A stretch of 37,998 bases of DNA. Origin: Kofleriaceae bacterium. Its GTDB lineage: Bacteria; Myxococcota_A; Polyangia; Haliangiales; Haliangiaceae. The notes below the pieces were generated by a model. It saw only the letters and a list, made by a program, of their open reading frames with translations, made no database searches and was not told where the DNA came from. Positions 26,624-34,851 of this stretch are shown here, one piece after another. Location: positions 1-37,998 of the forward strand of contig JALHPV010000032.1 of the NCBI GenBank assembly GCA_022842285.1, in the 5' to 3' direction. Made by a program: the position numbers and the translations under genes. Each line of letters opens with the position of its first letter. The first letter of the stretch is position 1.

Positions 26624-29071
26624 ATGTCGCGAGCCTTGCGTACCTGGGTGCAGCGCTACGTGGACGCGGTGGATCGCTTCCGCCTGCTGATCCTGGCTGC
26701 GTCTGCGCTGGTCGTGGTCGGCGGCGTCCTGCTCGCCTTGGGACTCCCCCTGAAGTCTGATCTCTCCAGCTTGCTGCCGCCGTCGCAGCAGTCGGTGAAG
26801 GACCTCCACGTCCTGTCGGGCCGCGCGCGCACGTTCGGGAACGTCATCATCATGATCGAGGCGCCAACCGCCGCCGTGCGCGAGCAGGCCGGCGCCGAGC
26901 TCGTCGCGCGGCTTCGGGCGATGGACAAGGACCTCATCGGCTCCATCTCCGTCGACGAGGCCGCGGTGCCGCGCTACGTGTGGGAGCATCGCTACTTGTT
27001 CGCGGACCTCGCGGACCTCGAGGTGGCGCGCGACGCGCTGAAGGCGAAGCTCACCCAGGCTCGTCTCGATGCGAACCCCTTGTTCATCGATATCGACGAC
27101 GAACCGCCACCCGCGGACGACGGACGCCTCGCCGCGCTGATGAAGAAGATCGACGAGGCCGAGGCCAGCGCGACCAGGTCGCAGCTGCGCATCTCGCCGG
27201 ACGGCCGCGCGCAGATGGTGACCCTGCAGACGACGTTTCCCTCGTCGAACATCCCCGCTGGTCGCACGGTGATGACGCAGCTGCGGCAGCTGGCGGCCGA
27301 GCTCGGCGCGAAGTACCCGGGCCTCACCACCGACTTCGCCGGCGCAGTGAACATCTCGATCTACGAGCACGACTCGGTCATCGACGGGATGGCGACGGCC
27401 GCGCTCATCACCGTGATCCTCGTCTTCGGCGCGTTGTTTCTCTACTACAAGGCGTTCTTCGCCGTCGGCGCCGTGTTGTGGTCGCTGCTCGTCGGCGTCG
27501 CGGCCACCATCGCGTTCACCCGCGTGAGCGTGGGCCATCTCAACATCATGAGCGCGTTCCTCGCCGCCATCGTCGTCGGCAATGGCATCAACACCGGGCT
27601 CCTCGTCCTCTCGCGCTACTTCGAGGAGGTCCGCCGCGGGACCACCCCCTTCGAGGCCATCGGCCCCACGCTCGTCGGCGCCTTCCCCGGCACGCTCGGG
27701 GCCGCCGCCACCGCGGCCGTCGCCTACGGTTCGCTCATCGTCACCGACTTTCGCGGCTTCCGGCACTTCGGCGTCATCGGTGCCGCCGGCATGATCCTGT
27801 GCTGGCTCGCGGCGTTCACCGTGTTGCCGGCCGCTCTCGCGGTCCTCGCCCGCGCGAAGCTCGTCGTCGCTCGCAAGCCGCCCCGGATCGGGGCCGCCAT
27901 CGCCGCCGTGTTTCCGCGCAAGGTGGGCGGCATCATCGTCGCCGGCGCGCTCGTCACGAGCTCGGCGATCCTCATCGCGGGTGCGTACATCATCAACGAC
28001 CCGTTCGCGAAGGACTGGCGCGAGCTGCAGTCCGATGGCCCGAAGATCCGGGCCCAGCGCGAGGTCGACGCGCGCATGCGGGCTCGCTTCGATCAGAAGA
28101 AGTTCCAGGGCTCGTCGTTCCAGCTCGCCATCGCGGTCACGGACCGGGCGCAGGTGAAGCCCGTCGTCGATCTCATCCGCAAGCTCGAGGCGGCGCGCCC
28201 ACCGGGGCAGGAGCTGTTCAAGGAGGTGAACAGCATCGATGACCTCGTACCCGTCGATCAGGAGCAGAAGCTCCGCGTCCTGCAGGAGCTCCGCCGCTGG
28301 CTCGACGATCCGGGCCTCGCCCAGCTCCCTGCCGAGGAGCGCGCGAAGTACGAGCGCATGAAGCCGCCCGAAGGCCTGACCACCATCGACGAGTCCGACA
28401 TCCCGATGGAGATCAAGTGGCCGTTCGTCGAACAGGACGGCTCCGTCGGCAAGCTCATCTTCGCGAAGGGCTCCCCACGCTTCCAGACCTGGAACGTCGA
28501 CCACCGGGTCGAGTTCGCCGGCCTCGTGCGCGCGATCGAGATGCCGCCCGGGGCCATCATCGGAGGCGAGCCGCTCGTGATCGCAGACATCGTCGCTGCG
28601 ATGAAGCACGACGCGCCGAAGATGGTGCTGTTCGCGCTGTTCGGCTCGGTCCTCGGCGTGTGGCTCGTCGTGGGTCGCAAGCGCCACGGCCTGGTCACGA
28701 TCGTGTGCGGCCTGTCGGGCGTGGTCGTGATGATCGCCCTGTGCGCCATCGTCGGGCTCCCGGTGCACTTCCTCGATCTCATCGCGCTGCCGATCACGAT
28801 CGGCATCGGCATCGACTACGCGGTGAACCTTGCCGCGCGCGATCGCGAGGATGGCGAGCGCGGCCCCCGGTACTTGCTGGCAACCACCGGCGGGGCTGTC
28901 TTGCTCTGCTCGTTCACCACCACCGTCGGGTACGGTTCCCTCATCGTCTCCTCCAATGGTGGCATTCGAGCGTTCGGGATCGCGGCTATTCTCGGCGAGA
29001 TCGCGTGCGTCGTCATGGCGCTGATTCTCGCGCCGGCGATCCTCGCGTGGCTGCGAGCGCGGGACTCGTGA
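26624..29071 (+). CDS. MMPL/RND-superfamily exporter
   Basis: An 815-residue inner-membrane transporter. It has the two-fold RND plan: helix 1 (RFRLLILAASALVVVGGVLLAL), a large periplasmic loop (residues about 45-240), five to six helices (ATAALITVILVFGALFLYY and others), then the repeat with its own periplasmic loop and a final helix bundle. In the last bundle PITIGIGIDYAVNLAARDRE is the hallmark of MMPL proteins, with charged residues for proton relay. The family exports lipids, hopanoids or polyketide-lipids. The following gene is a flippase that overlaps by 4 bp, so the pair may move an envelope lipid or glycolipid. The start is the ATG at 26624, 30 bp from the divergent lipoprotein gene. 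Confidence 0.9.
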   Translation: MSRALRTWVQRYVDAVDRFRLLILAASALVVVGGVLLALGLPLKSDLSSLLPPSQQSVKDLHVLSGRARTFGNVIIMIEAPTAAVREQAGAELVARLRAMDKDLIGSISVDEAAVPRYVWEHRYLFADLADLEVARDALKAKLTQARLDANPLFIDIDDEPPPADDGRLAALMKKIDEAEASATRSQLRISPDGRAQMVTLQTTFPSSNIPAGRTVMTQLRQLAAELGAKYPGLTTDFAGAVNISIYEHDSVIDGMATAALITVILVFGALFLYYKAFFAVGAVLWSLLVGVAATIAFTRVSVGHLNIMSAFLAAIVVGNGINTGLLVLSRYFEEVRRGTTPFEAIGPTLVGAFPGTLGAAATAAVAYGSLIVTDFRGFRHFGVIGAAGMILCWLAAFTVLPAALAVLARAKLVVARKPPRIGAAIAAVFPRKVGGIIVAGALVTSSAILIAGAYIINDPFAKDWRELQSDGPKIRAQREVDARMRARFDQKKFQGSSFQLAIAVTDRAQVKPVVDLIRKLEAARPPGQELFKEVNSIDDLVPVDQEQKLRVLQELRRWLDDPGLAQLPAEERAKYERMKPPEGLTTIDESDIPMEIKWPFVEQDGSVGKLIFAKGSPRFQTWNVDHRVEFAGLVRAIEMPPGAIIGGEPLVIADIVAAMKHDAPKMVLFALFGSVLGVWLVVGRKRHGLVTIVCGLSGVVVMIALCAIVGLPVHFLDLIALPITIGIGIDYAVNLAARDREDGERGPRYLLATTGGAVLLCSFTTTVGYGSLIVSSNGGIRAFGIAAILGEIACVVMALILAPAILAWLRARDS

Positions 29072-30522
29072 CCGAGGACATCCGCCAGCGCGCCAGCCGC
29101 GCCGTCGCGTGGGTCGGTGCGGCGAGTGCGATCGTGGCCGCCGTCGATGCGGTGGCCCTCGTCATCCTCCTGAAGTTCTGGGTCACGACCGAGGAGCTCG
29201 GGACGGCGACGCTCGCGGTGACGCTGTTCTACTACCTCGATCTCGTCACCGAGCAGGGCCTCGGCACGGTGCTCATCCAGCGCGACACGCTCGACGAGGA
29301 GACGGCCTCGAGCATCTTCTGGCTGAACGCGATCGTCTCCGGCGTGGCGTTCGTCGCGACGCTGGGTCTCGGCCCGCTCATCGGCTGGATCCAGGGCCGT
29401 CCCGTCGTCGGCTGGATGCTGATCGCCTACGGCACGAAGCTGCTGTACCAGAACGTCTACTTCATCCCGATGGCGCAGCTACGTCGCGAGCTGCGCTTCA
29501 AGGAGCTCTCCGTGATCCGGACGCTCGCGAACTTCGGCGACGTCGCCGGGCGGCTCGGCTTTGCCGCCGCGGGCGAGCCGGTCTGGTGCTTCGTCGCGGG
29601 CCCCTTGCTGCGGGTGCTCATCACCGGCATCGGGGTCCAGGTCTGCCAACCCTGGCGCCCGCGGTGGGTGTTGCGGCTCGACGAGGCTCGCGCGTGGTTC
29701 TCGTTTGGCGGGAAGACGCTCGCGACGTGGTGCCTGACGCACTTCTACACGAACATCGTCTACCAGGTCGTCGGCGTCTTCTTCCCCGAACGTGTCGTCG
29801 GTGTCTTCCGCGTCGCGTACGAGCTCGTCCTGTGGCCGGTCATGTGGGTCACGAACGTCGTCCAGCAGGTCGCGTTCCCGACGTTCGCTCGGCTGCGCAA
29901 CGACAAGGCCGCCCTCGCCGCCCAGTTCATTCGCTTCAGCCGGCAGAACCTCGCGACCGTCCTGCCCATCTGCGTCGTGATCGTCGCGGGCGCGCCGGAC
30001 ATCCTCGCCCTCGCCTTTCCTGACGCCGTCGAGGGCGCGACCGTGGCCCGCGTGCTGTGCATCGTGGGCCTGTTGCGCGCGTTCGACAGCCTGTATGTCC
30101 CCCTGCTCGACGGACTGGGCTGGGCGGGGCGCAACATGCTCGTGGCCGCGATCGGCTGCGTCGTCCTGTTCGGTCTCGATCTCGCGATGGCGGCCGCCTT
30201 CCCCGGTCTCGGCTCGCTCGCCGTCGCGCTCGCGCGCGTGGTGGGCTATCCGCTCGTGATCGGGCTCCACGCCTACATCGTGTTGACGACGCTCGAGCTC
30301 CCCGCGCGGCGCTATCTGCGCGAGCTCGGCGGCCTCGTCGCCTGCGGAGTGGTCGCGGCGCTCCCCGGTGTTGCGCTCTGGTACGGGCTGCCATCCACCA
30401 TGCACCCGGGGCTCCGCCTCGCGATCGAAGCCAGCGTCGCCGTCGGAACGATGTTCGGCTTGCTCGCGAAGTTCGAGGGCCTCAGCCCGCGCAGCATCGT
30501 GGCCGAGCTGCGTCGCAAGTGA
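29068..30522 (+). CDS. Wzx-like polysaccharide flippase (MOP superfamily)
   Basis: A 484-residue protein with about 12-14 membrane helices and the N-terminal pattern of polysaccharide exporters: ASRAVAWVGAASAIVAAVD, then LGTATLAVTLFYYLDLVTEQGLGTVLIQR. The segment QGLGTVLIQRDTLDEETASSIFWLN is typical of Wzx/RfbX/TuaB-type flippases, which turn lipid-linked oligosaccharides across the inner membrane. The GTG start at 29068 overlaps the exporter stop; a longer upstream reading lies inside the exporter. With the rhamnose genes and two glycosyltransferases nearby it fits a surface-glycan pathway. I see no Wzy polymerase in the window. Confidence 0.88.
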   Translation: MTEDIRQRASRAVAWVGAASAIVAAVDAVALVILLKFWVTTEELGTATLAVTLFYYLDLVTEQGLGTVLIQRDTLDEETASSIFWLNAIVSGVAFVATLGLGPLIGWIQGRPVVGWMLIAYGTKLLYQNVYFIPMAQLRRELRFKELSVIRTLANFGDVAGRLGFAAAGEPVWCFVAGPLLRVLITGIGVQVCQPWRPRWVLRLDEARAWFSFGGKTLATWCLTHFYTNIVYQVVGVFFPERVVGVFRVAYELVLWPVMWVTNVVQQVAFPTFARLRNDKAALAAQFIRFSRQNLATVLPICVVIVAGAPDILALAFPDAVEGATVARVLCIVGLLRAFDSLYVPLLDGLGWAGRNMLVAAIGCVVLFGLDLAMAAAFPGLGSLAVALARVVGYPLVIGLHAYIVLTTLELPARRYLRELGGLVACGVVAALPGVALWYGLPSTMHPGLRLAIEASVAVGTMFGLLAKFEGLSPRSIVAELRRK

Positions 30523-30597
30523 GCGTCACGTCGACGCTGTCCGCCCCACGTCATCGACCATCGACTTCAGGGTCAGGCCCTAGTGTAAGCTCAATCG

Positions 30598-31485
30598 ATG
30601 CGCCGCCTCGCCGTTGCCTACCTAGCGGTCTCGAGCCTGATGGGCTGCGGGGAGCAAGACCCGATTCCCGAGGATCCCGAGTACATCGATCCCGAGCACA
30701 TCGACCTCGCGCCACCCGAGGTGACGATCATGCCCGGCGAGGAAAAGATGCACTGCCTGCACGTGACCAACGATCGCGGCGACGTCGCGATCGACGACTT
30801 CAGCATCAGCGACGGGCCGAGTAGCCACCACATCGCGCTGTTCATGACGAACGATCCCAAGCCCGACGGCACGTTCGAGGACTGCACGACCGTCGAGACG
30901 AACCGGGCGCTGCAGTGGTGGGTCCCGGTCAACCGGCTGGCGCCCGGTCGGGCGGTGTTCATGCCCGCCGGGCTTCAATACGTGATCCAGTTCCACAACA
31001 TCAACGCGAGTGACGAGCCGATCGTCGTTCGCGATGTCGGCCGCCTCCATTTGACCGATCCAGCGAACGTGACGATGTGGGTCGCCCCAGTGGTCGCGCA
31101 GGTCTTCGATCTAGACATCCCACCCAGTTCCGAGCACACGGTGGTTTGGGACTGCCAGATCCCGACCGACCGCGACATGTTGTACCTGTTGGGCCACATG
31201 CATGAGTGGGGGAAGCGCTACACCATCGAGATCAAGCCCCCGAATGGCTCGTGGACCACGTACTGGGACACGCCATGGAAGTCGGAATGGCGCGACGACG
31301 GACCTTCAACCCACTACGCCGAACCGCTGCGGATCCCTGCCGGCTCGGTCATCCGCAGCACATGCACGCACTTGAACACGACTGACAGCCCGCTGCGCTA
31401 CCCCGACGAGATGTGCATGACGTTCGCCTTCATGGGAGGCAGCCGCGAACCGTTGCAGTGTCTGCCCACGTCACCGCCCTCGTGA
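30598..31485 (+). CDS. Lipoprotein of the copper type II, ascorbate-dependent monooxygenase (PHM/DBH-like) family
   Basis: A 295-residue exported lipoprotein (lipobox LMGC, cysteine 17). The protein carries the full set of six copper ligands known from peptidylglycine hydroxylating and dopamine beta-monooxygenases. H77 and H78 lie in SSHHIALF and H133 in IQFHN (CuH site). H200 and H202 lie in GHMHEWGKRY and M272 in DEMC (CuM site). The spacing from the second His of the CuM pair to the Met is 70 residues, exactly as in PHM (H244 to M314). It should therefore bind two coppers at the cell surface or in the periplasm and may hydroxylate an unknown substrate. It stands alone: 75 bp separates it from the flippase and 116 bp from the DUF389 gene. 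Confidence 0.85.
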   Translation: MRRLAVAYLAVSSLMGCGEQDPIPEDPEYIDPEHIDLAPPEVTIMPGEEKMHCLHVTNDRGDVAIDDFSISDGPSSHHIALFMTNDPKPDGTFEDCTTVETNRALQWWVPVNRLAPGRAVFMPAGLQYVIQFHNINASDEPIVVRDVGRLHLTDPANVTMWVAPVVAQVFDLDIPPSSEHTVVWDCQIPTDRDMLYLLGHMHEWGKRYTIEIKPPNGSWTTYWDTPWKSEWRDDGPSTHYAEPLRIPAGSVIRSTCTHLNTTDSPLRYPDEMCMTFAFMGGSREPLQCLPTSPPS

Positions 31486-31587
31486 GAGGCGTGGTGGCGG
31501 AGGCCGGACCACGCGAAGCAGATCAGCGCGATTCTCAGCCTGGCCATCGAACGTTGCGAGGCGATCCAGCGGAGGGCTACCGGCGGA

Positions 31588-31593
31588 TATAGT
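31588..31593 (+). promoter_or_regulatory. Possible -10 element (TATAGT) of the DUF389 gene
   Basis: TATAGT lies 8 bp before the GTG start at 31602, in the 116-bp gap after the copper lipoprotein. If used, transcription would begin at about the start codon and the message would be leaderless. No convincing -35 is visible. The same gap holds an inverted repeat CGTGGT...ACCACG just after the lipoprotein stop, without a T run. Confidence 0.25.
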
Positions 31594-31601
31594 CTCGTGG
31601 C

Positions 31602-32570
31602 GTGATCCTGCTTCGAGTCGTGGCCCCGGCGGACCAGGCAGCGGTCGCCCTGGCGTACCTCGAGACCCTCGACGTCGAGGAGCTCGTTCACCTGCCCGGT
31701 GCGAGCCGACGGCCGCGGGGAGACCTCGTCCAGTGTGTGGTCGGCTCCGATCTCGCGAGCGTCATCCTCGCCGCCCTGCGCGAGCTCGGCGTGACCGAGC
31801 AGGGCTCGATCACCCTCGACCGCCTCGAGGCCCGGGTCTCGCGGATCGACGCTTGCTCGGTCCCCGATCCGGGGGTCGTGGTGTGGGAGGAGGTCGAAGC
31901 CAAGACGGCGGCGATGTCGGAGCTGTCGCTCGCGTTCCTCGTGTACCTGATGGCGGCGACCATCATCGCCGCCGTCGGCATCCTCACCGATTCGGTCGTC
32001 CTCATCATCGGCGCGATGGTGGTCGGACCCGAGTTCGGTCCGCTGGCCGGACTGTCGGTCGGTATCATCCGGCGCCGCCGCGAGTTGATCCGACAGTCGT
32101 CGATCACCCTCGGCGTCGGCTTCCCGCTCGCCATCGCCGCCGCGTTCGTGGCGACCTGGGTCTTCCGGGCGGCCGGCATCACCCCGGAGGCCCTGGCCCC
32201 CTCGAGCCATCCGGCGACGCTCTTCATCTCGCGCCCGGACGCGTTCACCGTCGTGATCGCGGCGCTCTGTGGGGTGGTCGGGATGCTCTCGCTGACGACC
32301 GCGAGTGCGGGGACGCTGATCGGTGTCCTGATCTCGGTCACGACGATCCCGGCGGCCGGCAACATCGGGGTCGCGGCCGCCTACGGAAATCCCACCGAAG
32401 CCTGGGGCGCGCTCGTGCAGCTCGTGGTCAACGTGGCCGTGATCCAGGTCGCGGGCCTCATCACGCTCCGGATCCAGCGAGCCCGCTTTGCGGCGCGCGC
32501 GGCCCGCTTCGTCGACCGGATCCGTCAGCTTCGCCTGAGTCAGGTGCTGCGGGGGCGGCTGCGCCGGTAG
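31602..32570 (+). CDS. DUF389-family membrane protein
   Basis: A 322-residue protein with a soluble N-terminal domain of about 105 residues followed by at least six membrane helices. The helical part contains the pattern characteristic of DUF389 (TIGR00341-like) proteins: TDSVVLIIGAMVVGPEFGPLAGLSVGI and later SLTTASAGTLIGVLISVTTIPAAGNIGVA. The length and order fit the family. Its function is not established. The C-terminal tail is strongly basic (RIQRARFAARAARFVDRIRQLR), suggesting it faces the cytoplasm. It is not visibly coupled to the neighbouring glycan genes. Confidence 0.88.
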   Translation: MILLRVVAPADQAAVALAYLETLDVEELVHLPGASRRPRGDLVQCVVGSDLASVILAALRELGVTEQGSITLDRLEARVSRIDACSVPDPGVVVWEEVEAKTAAMSELSLAFLVYLMAATIIAAVGILTDSVVLIIGAMVVGPEFGPLAGLSVGIIRRRRELIRQSSITLGVGFPLAIAAAFVATWVFRAAGITPEALAPSSHPATLFISRPDAFTVVIAALCGVVGMLSLTTASAGTLIGVLISVTTIPAAGNIGVAAAYGNPTEAWGALVQLVVNVAVIQVAGLITLRIQRARFAARAARFVDRIRQLRLSQVLRGRLRR

Positions 32571-32634
32571 GACCTGGCCGGTGATTCCGCGGCGGCGCCG
32601 CCGACCGGGGCTGTGGTAATTCTTGCTCGCGAGC

Positions 32635-33573
32635 ATGTACCCGGGCGGAGCCAAGAAGCGGCAGATCCTCTACGGCATCGCGACGTACATCCCGGGCGTC
32701 AACACGATCTTCGGACGCGGTGGAGGCGACTCGAAGTCGGCGCTCTACTGCTACTCGGTGTGGATGCGCCATCTCGTCATGGCGCACGCGGCCGGCCTGA
32801 AGCAGCATCCACGCGTCGTCGCGGAGCTCGGTCCCGGCGACACGCTCGGCGTCGGCATCGCCGCGCTGATCTCCGGCGCCGAGAAGTACTACGCGTTCGA
32901 CGTGGTCCGGCACGCGGACGTCGCCCACAACCAGCGCATCTTCGACGAGCTCGTGTCGCTGTTCGCGCAGCGCACGGCGATTCCCCACGGTGGCGACCTG
33001 CACGAGGTGCGGCCCCATCTCGACCGCTATGACTTCCCGCACGCGGTGCTCGGCGAGGCGCAGCTAAGGGCGGCCCTGGATCCGGACCGCCTCGCGAAGC
33101 TACGCGCAGGCCTCACGAGCGATGCCGTCGTGCAGTACCGCACGCGCTGGTTCGATGAAGCCGCGATCGAGCGCGACTCCGTCGACCTCGTGTGCTCGCA
33201 GGCCGTGCTGGAGCACGTCGACGAGCTCGACGGCGCCTACCGCGCGATGCGCCTGTGGCTGCGCCCCGGCGGCATGACCTCGCACCAGATCGACTTCCGG
33301 TGCCACAACACCTCGCGACCGTGGAACGGACACTGGACCATCTCGGACCGCGCCTGGAAGATCCTGCGCGGCAAGCGGCACTACCTCCTGAACCGCGAAC
33401 CGTATTCGGCCCACGTGCGGCTCCTCGCCGAGCACGGCTTCGACCTCGCGCAATCGATTCTCGTCACCGACCGCTCCACGCTGAAGCGGAGCAGCCTCGC
33501 GCCCCGGTTTGCCGATCTTTCCGACGAGGACTTGCAGACCTGCGGCGCTTTGATGCAATCAATCAAGCGGTGA
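32635..33573 (+). CDS. Class I SAM-dependent methyltransferase
   Basis: A 312-residue protein if it starts at the ATG at 32635; a TTG at 32623 would add four residues. The SAM-binding motif I is VVAELGPGDTLGVGIAALI followed by AEKYYAFDV. Motif II/III text is DLVCSQAVLEHVDELDGAYRAMRLWLRPGG, as in glycan and small-molecule methyltransferases. The C-terminal part DFRCHNTSRPWNGHWTI is characteristic of methyltransferases I associate with polysaccharide clusters. It overlaps the next glycosyltransferase by 4 bp (GTGA), so the two are translationally coupled and probably act on the same glycan. Confidence 0.85.
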   Translation: MYPGGAKKRQILYGIATYIPGVNTIFGRGGGDSKSALYCYSVWMRHLVMAHAAGLKQHPRVVAELGPGDTLGVGIAALISGAEKYYAFDVVRHADVAHNQRIFDELVSLFAQRTAIPHGGDLHEVRPHLDRYDFPHAVLGEAQLRAALDPDRLAKLRAGLTSDAVVQYRTRWFDEAAIERDSVDLVCSQAVLEHVDELDGAYRAMRLWLRPGGMTSHQIDFRCHNTSRPWNGHWTISDRAWKILRGKRHYLLNREPYSAHVRLLAEHGFDLAQSILVTDRSTLKRSSLAPRFADLSDEDLQTCGALMQSIKR

Positions 33574-34682
33574 CCAAGATCGTCTTCTGCATCCCGAGCC
33601 TCATCCAGGGCGGCGCGGAGCGGCAGATGCTGCAACTGATCGGGAGCCTGCCCGCCCGCTTCGAGCCGGTGCTCGTGCTCTTCGAGGACAAGGTCTACTA
33701 CCGGGACCTCCTGCCGCCGGGTCAGCCGAAGTACGTGCTTGGCACCGATCAGAAGATGACGGTCGCGAAGTTCCAGAAGCTCGTGGAGATCCTGCGGACG
33801 GAGCGGCCCGCGATCTTCCACTCGTACCTGAACAACGCGAACTTCTGGGGCCGCCTCGCGGCGCTGCGCGCGAAGGTCCCCGTCGTCATCTCGTCGGTGC
33901 GCGCCCGCATGATGGAGCCGCAGTACCTCGCCGTGGAGCGCCAGCTGGCCGCGCGGTCGACGCTCGTGATCGCGAACTCCGTCGGGATCAAGGACGAGCT
34001 CGTGACGATCGGTCGCGTCGATCCGGAGCGTGTGCGCGTGGTGCACAACTTCCTCGACGTGGAGAAGTGGCGCATGCCGTCCGATGACGAGCGCGCCCTC
34101 GCCCGCGCCAAGCTGGGGCTCTCGCCGACCGCCACCGTGATCGCCATCCCCGCGCGCATCTCGCTGCAAAAGCATCAGGCCGGCGTGCTGCTCGCTCTCG
34201 ATCGGATGGCCGCGCGGGGCGAGCTGCCTCCCGAGACCGTGGTCGTGATGCCGGGCCGCAAGGGCACGAGCTGGATCGACAAGATCGTCGAGCGCCTCGC
34301 CCAGCGGCCGCGCGTGAAGTCGCTGGTCGTGATGAACGGCGCCGAGTCCGACATGCGCTCGCTCTACTGGGCGGCCGATCTGATGGTGCTGTTCTCGTTG
34401 TGGGAGGGCCTACCGAACGTCGCGCTCGAAGCGGCGGCGTGTGGGACCCCGTCCCTGCTCTCTCACGCGGCGAACCTCGACGGGATCGTCGAGCCGGGCG
34501 TGACGGGCTGGGAGGTAAAGACTGGCATCCCGAGCGCCCTCGCCAGCGGCCTGGCGACGGCCCTGGCCACCCCGCGCAGCGAGCGCCAGGCGATGGGACG
34601 ACGCGGCCGTGACCGGGTCGTGACGATGTTCTCGCCCGACCGCGTCCTCGCCGAGACCTTGTCGGTGTACGACTCGCTGTAG
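33570..34682 (+). CDS. GT4-family glycosyltransferase, paralogue of the 23919-25058 enzyme
   Basis: A 370-residue GT-B protein beginning with a GTG at 33570 inside the stop of the methyltransferase gene. The acceptor domain starts KIVFCIPSLIQGGAERQMLQ. The donor half has IPARISLQKHQ, VVMPGRKG, LYWAADLMVLFSLWEGLPNVALEAAACGTP (E-x7-E) and a final YDSL. Matches to the other glycosyltransferase in the window include QGGAERQ, LPAR, YRDxLPPG, ERPAI.HSY, NFW.RLAA and ANSVGI/VNSVGI. Its TAG stop is formed by the left edge of the inverted-repeat element at 34680. It probably adds a sugar to a cell-surface glycan precursor. Confidence 0.9.
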   Translation: MTKIVFCIPSLIQGGAERQMLQLIGSLPARFEPVLVLFEDKVYYRDLLPPGQPKYVLGTDQKMTVAKFQKLVEILRTERPAIFHSYLNNANFWGRLAALRAKVPVVISSVRARMMEPQYLAVERQLAARSTLVIANSVGIKDELVTIGRVDPERVRVVHNFLDVEKWRMPSDDERALARAKLGLSPTATVIAIPARISLQKHQAGVLLALDRMAARGELPPETVVVMPGRKGTSWIDKIVERLAQRPRVKSLVVMNGAESDMRSLYWAADLMVLFSLWEGLPNVALEAAACGTPSLLSHAANLDGIVEPGVTGWEVKTGIPSALASGLATALATPRSERQAMGRRGRDRVVTMFSPDRVLAETLSVYDSL

Positions 34683-34842
34683 TGCCCCGACCGCCCGAAA
34701 CCGCTCCGTCTTTCGCGTGGCGCATCGCCGATCGCTTCGTTGCCGCTCCTAGAAGTACGCCCGGTAATCCGTCGTCGCGCCGCCTCGCGCTCGGCGCGCG
34801 CCGCACGAAATCCGTTCGCAGTTTCGGGCGGTCGGGGCACTA
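34680..34842. mobile_element. 163-bp MITE-like element with 22-bp perfect terminal inverted repeats
   Basis: Bases 34680-34701 (TAGTGCCCCGACCGC...) are the exact reverse complement of 34821-34842. Inside, complementarity continues imperfectly (TTTCGCGTGGCGC on the left against TTTCGTGCGGCGC read from the right), so the whole unit could fold into a long hairpin. It has no coding capacity. Each end is a TA dinucleotide, as expected for Tc1/mariner- or IS630-type target duplications. Collapsing the element to one TA leaves CTG-TAG for the glycosyltransferase and asnB 8 bp later, a normal operon junction. Classification as a MITE needs further copies; a structural RNA hairpin or regulatory palindrome is the alternative. 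Confidence 0.7.
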
Positions 34843-34851
34843 GACCACGTC

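Noticed and set aside
31398-32654. 418-codon open frame antisense to the DUF389 gene
   Set aside because: Composition is charged and repetitive with no recognisable domain, whereas the plus strand has a proper multi-helix DUF389 protein.
34680-34842. Reading the inverted repeats as a rho-independent terminator
   Set aside because: The arms are 119 bp apart, no T run follows, and the gene downstream belongs with the same functional group.
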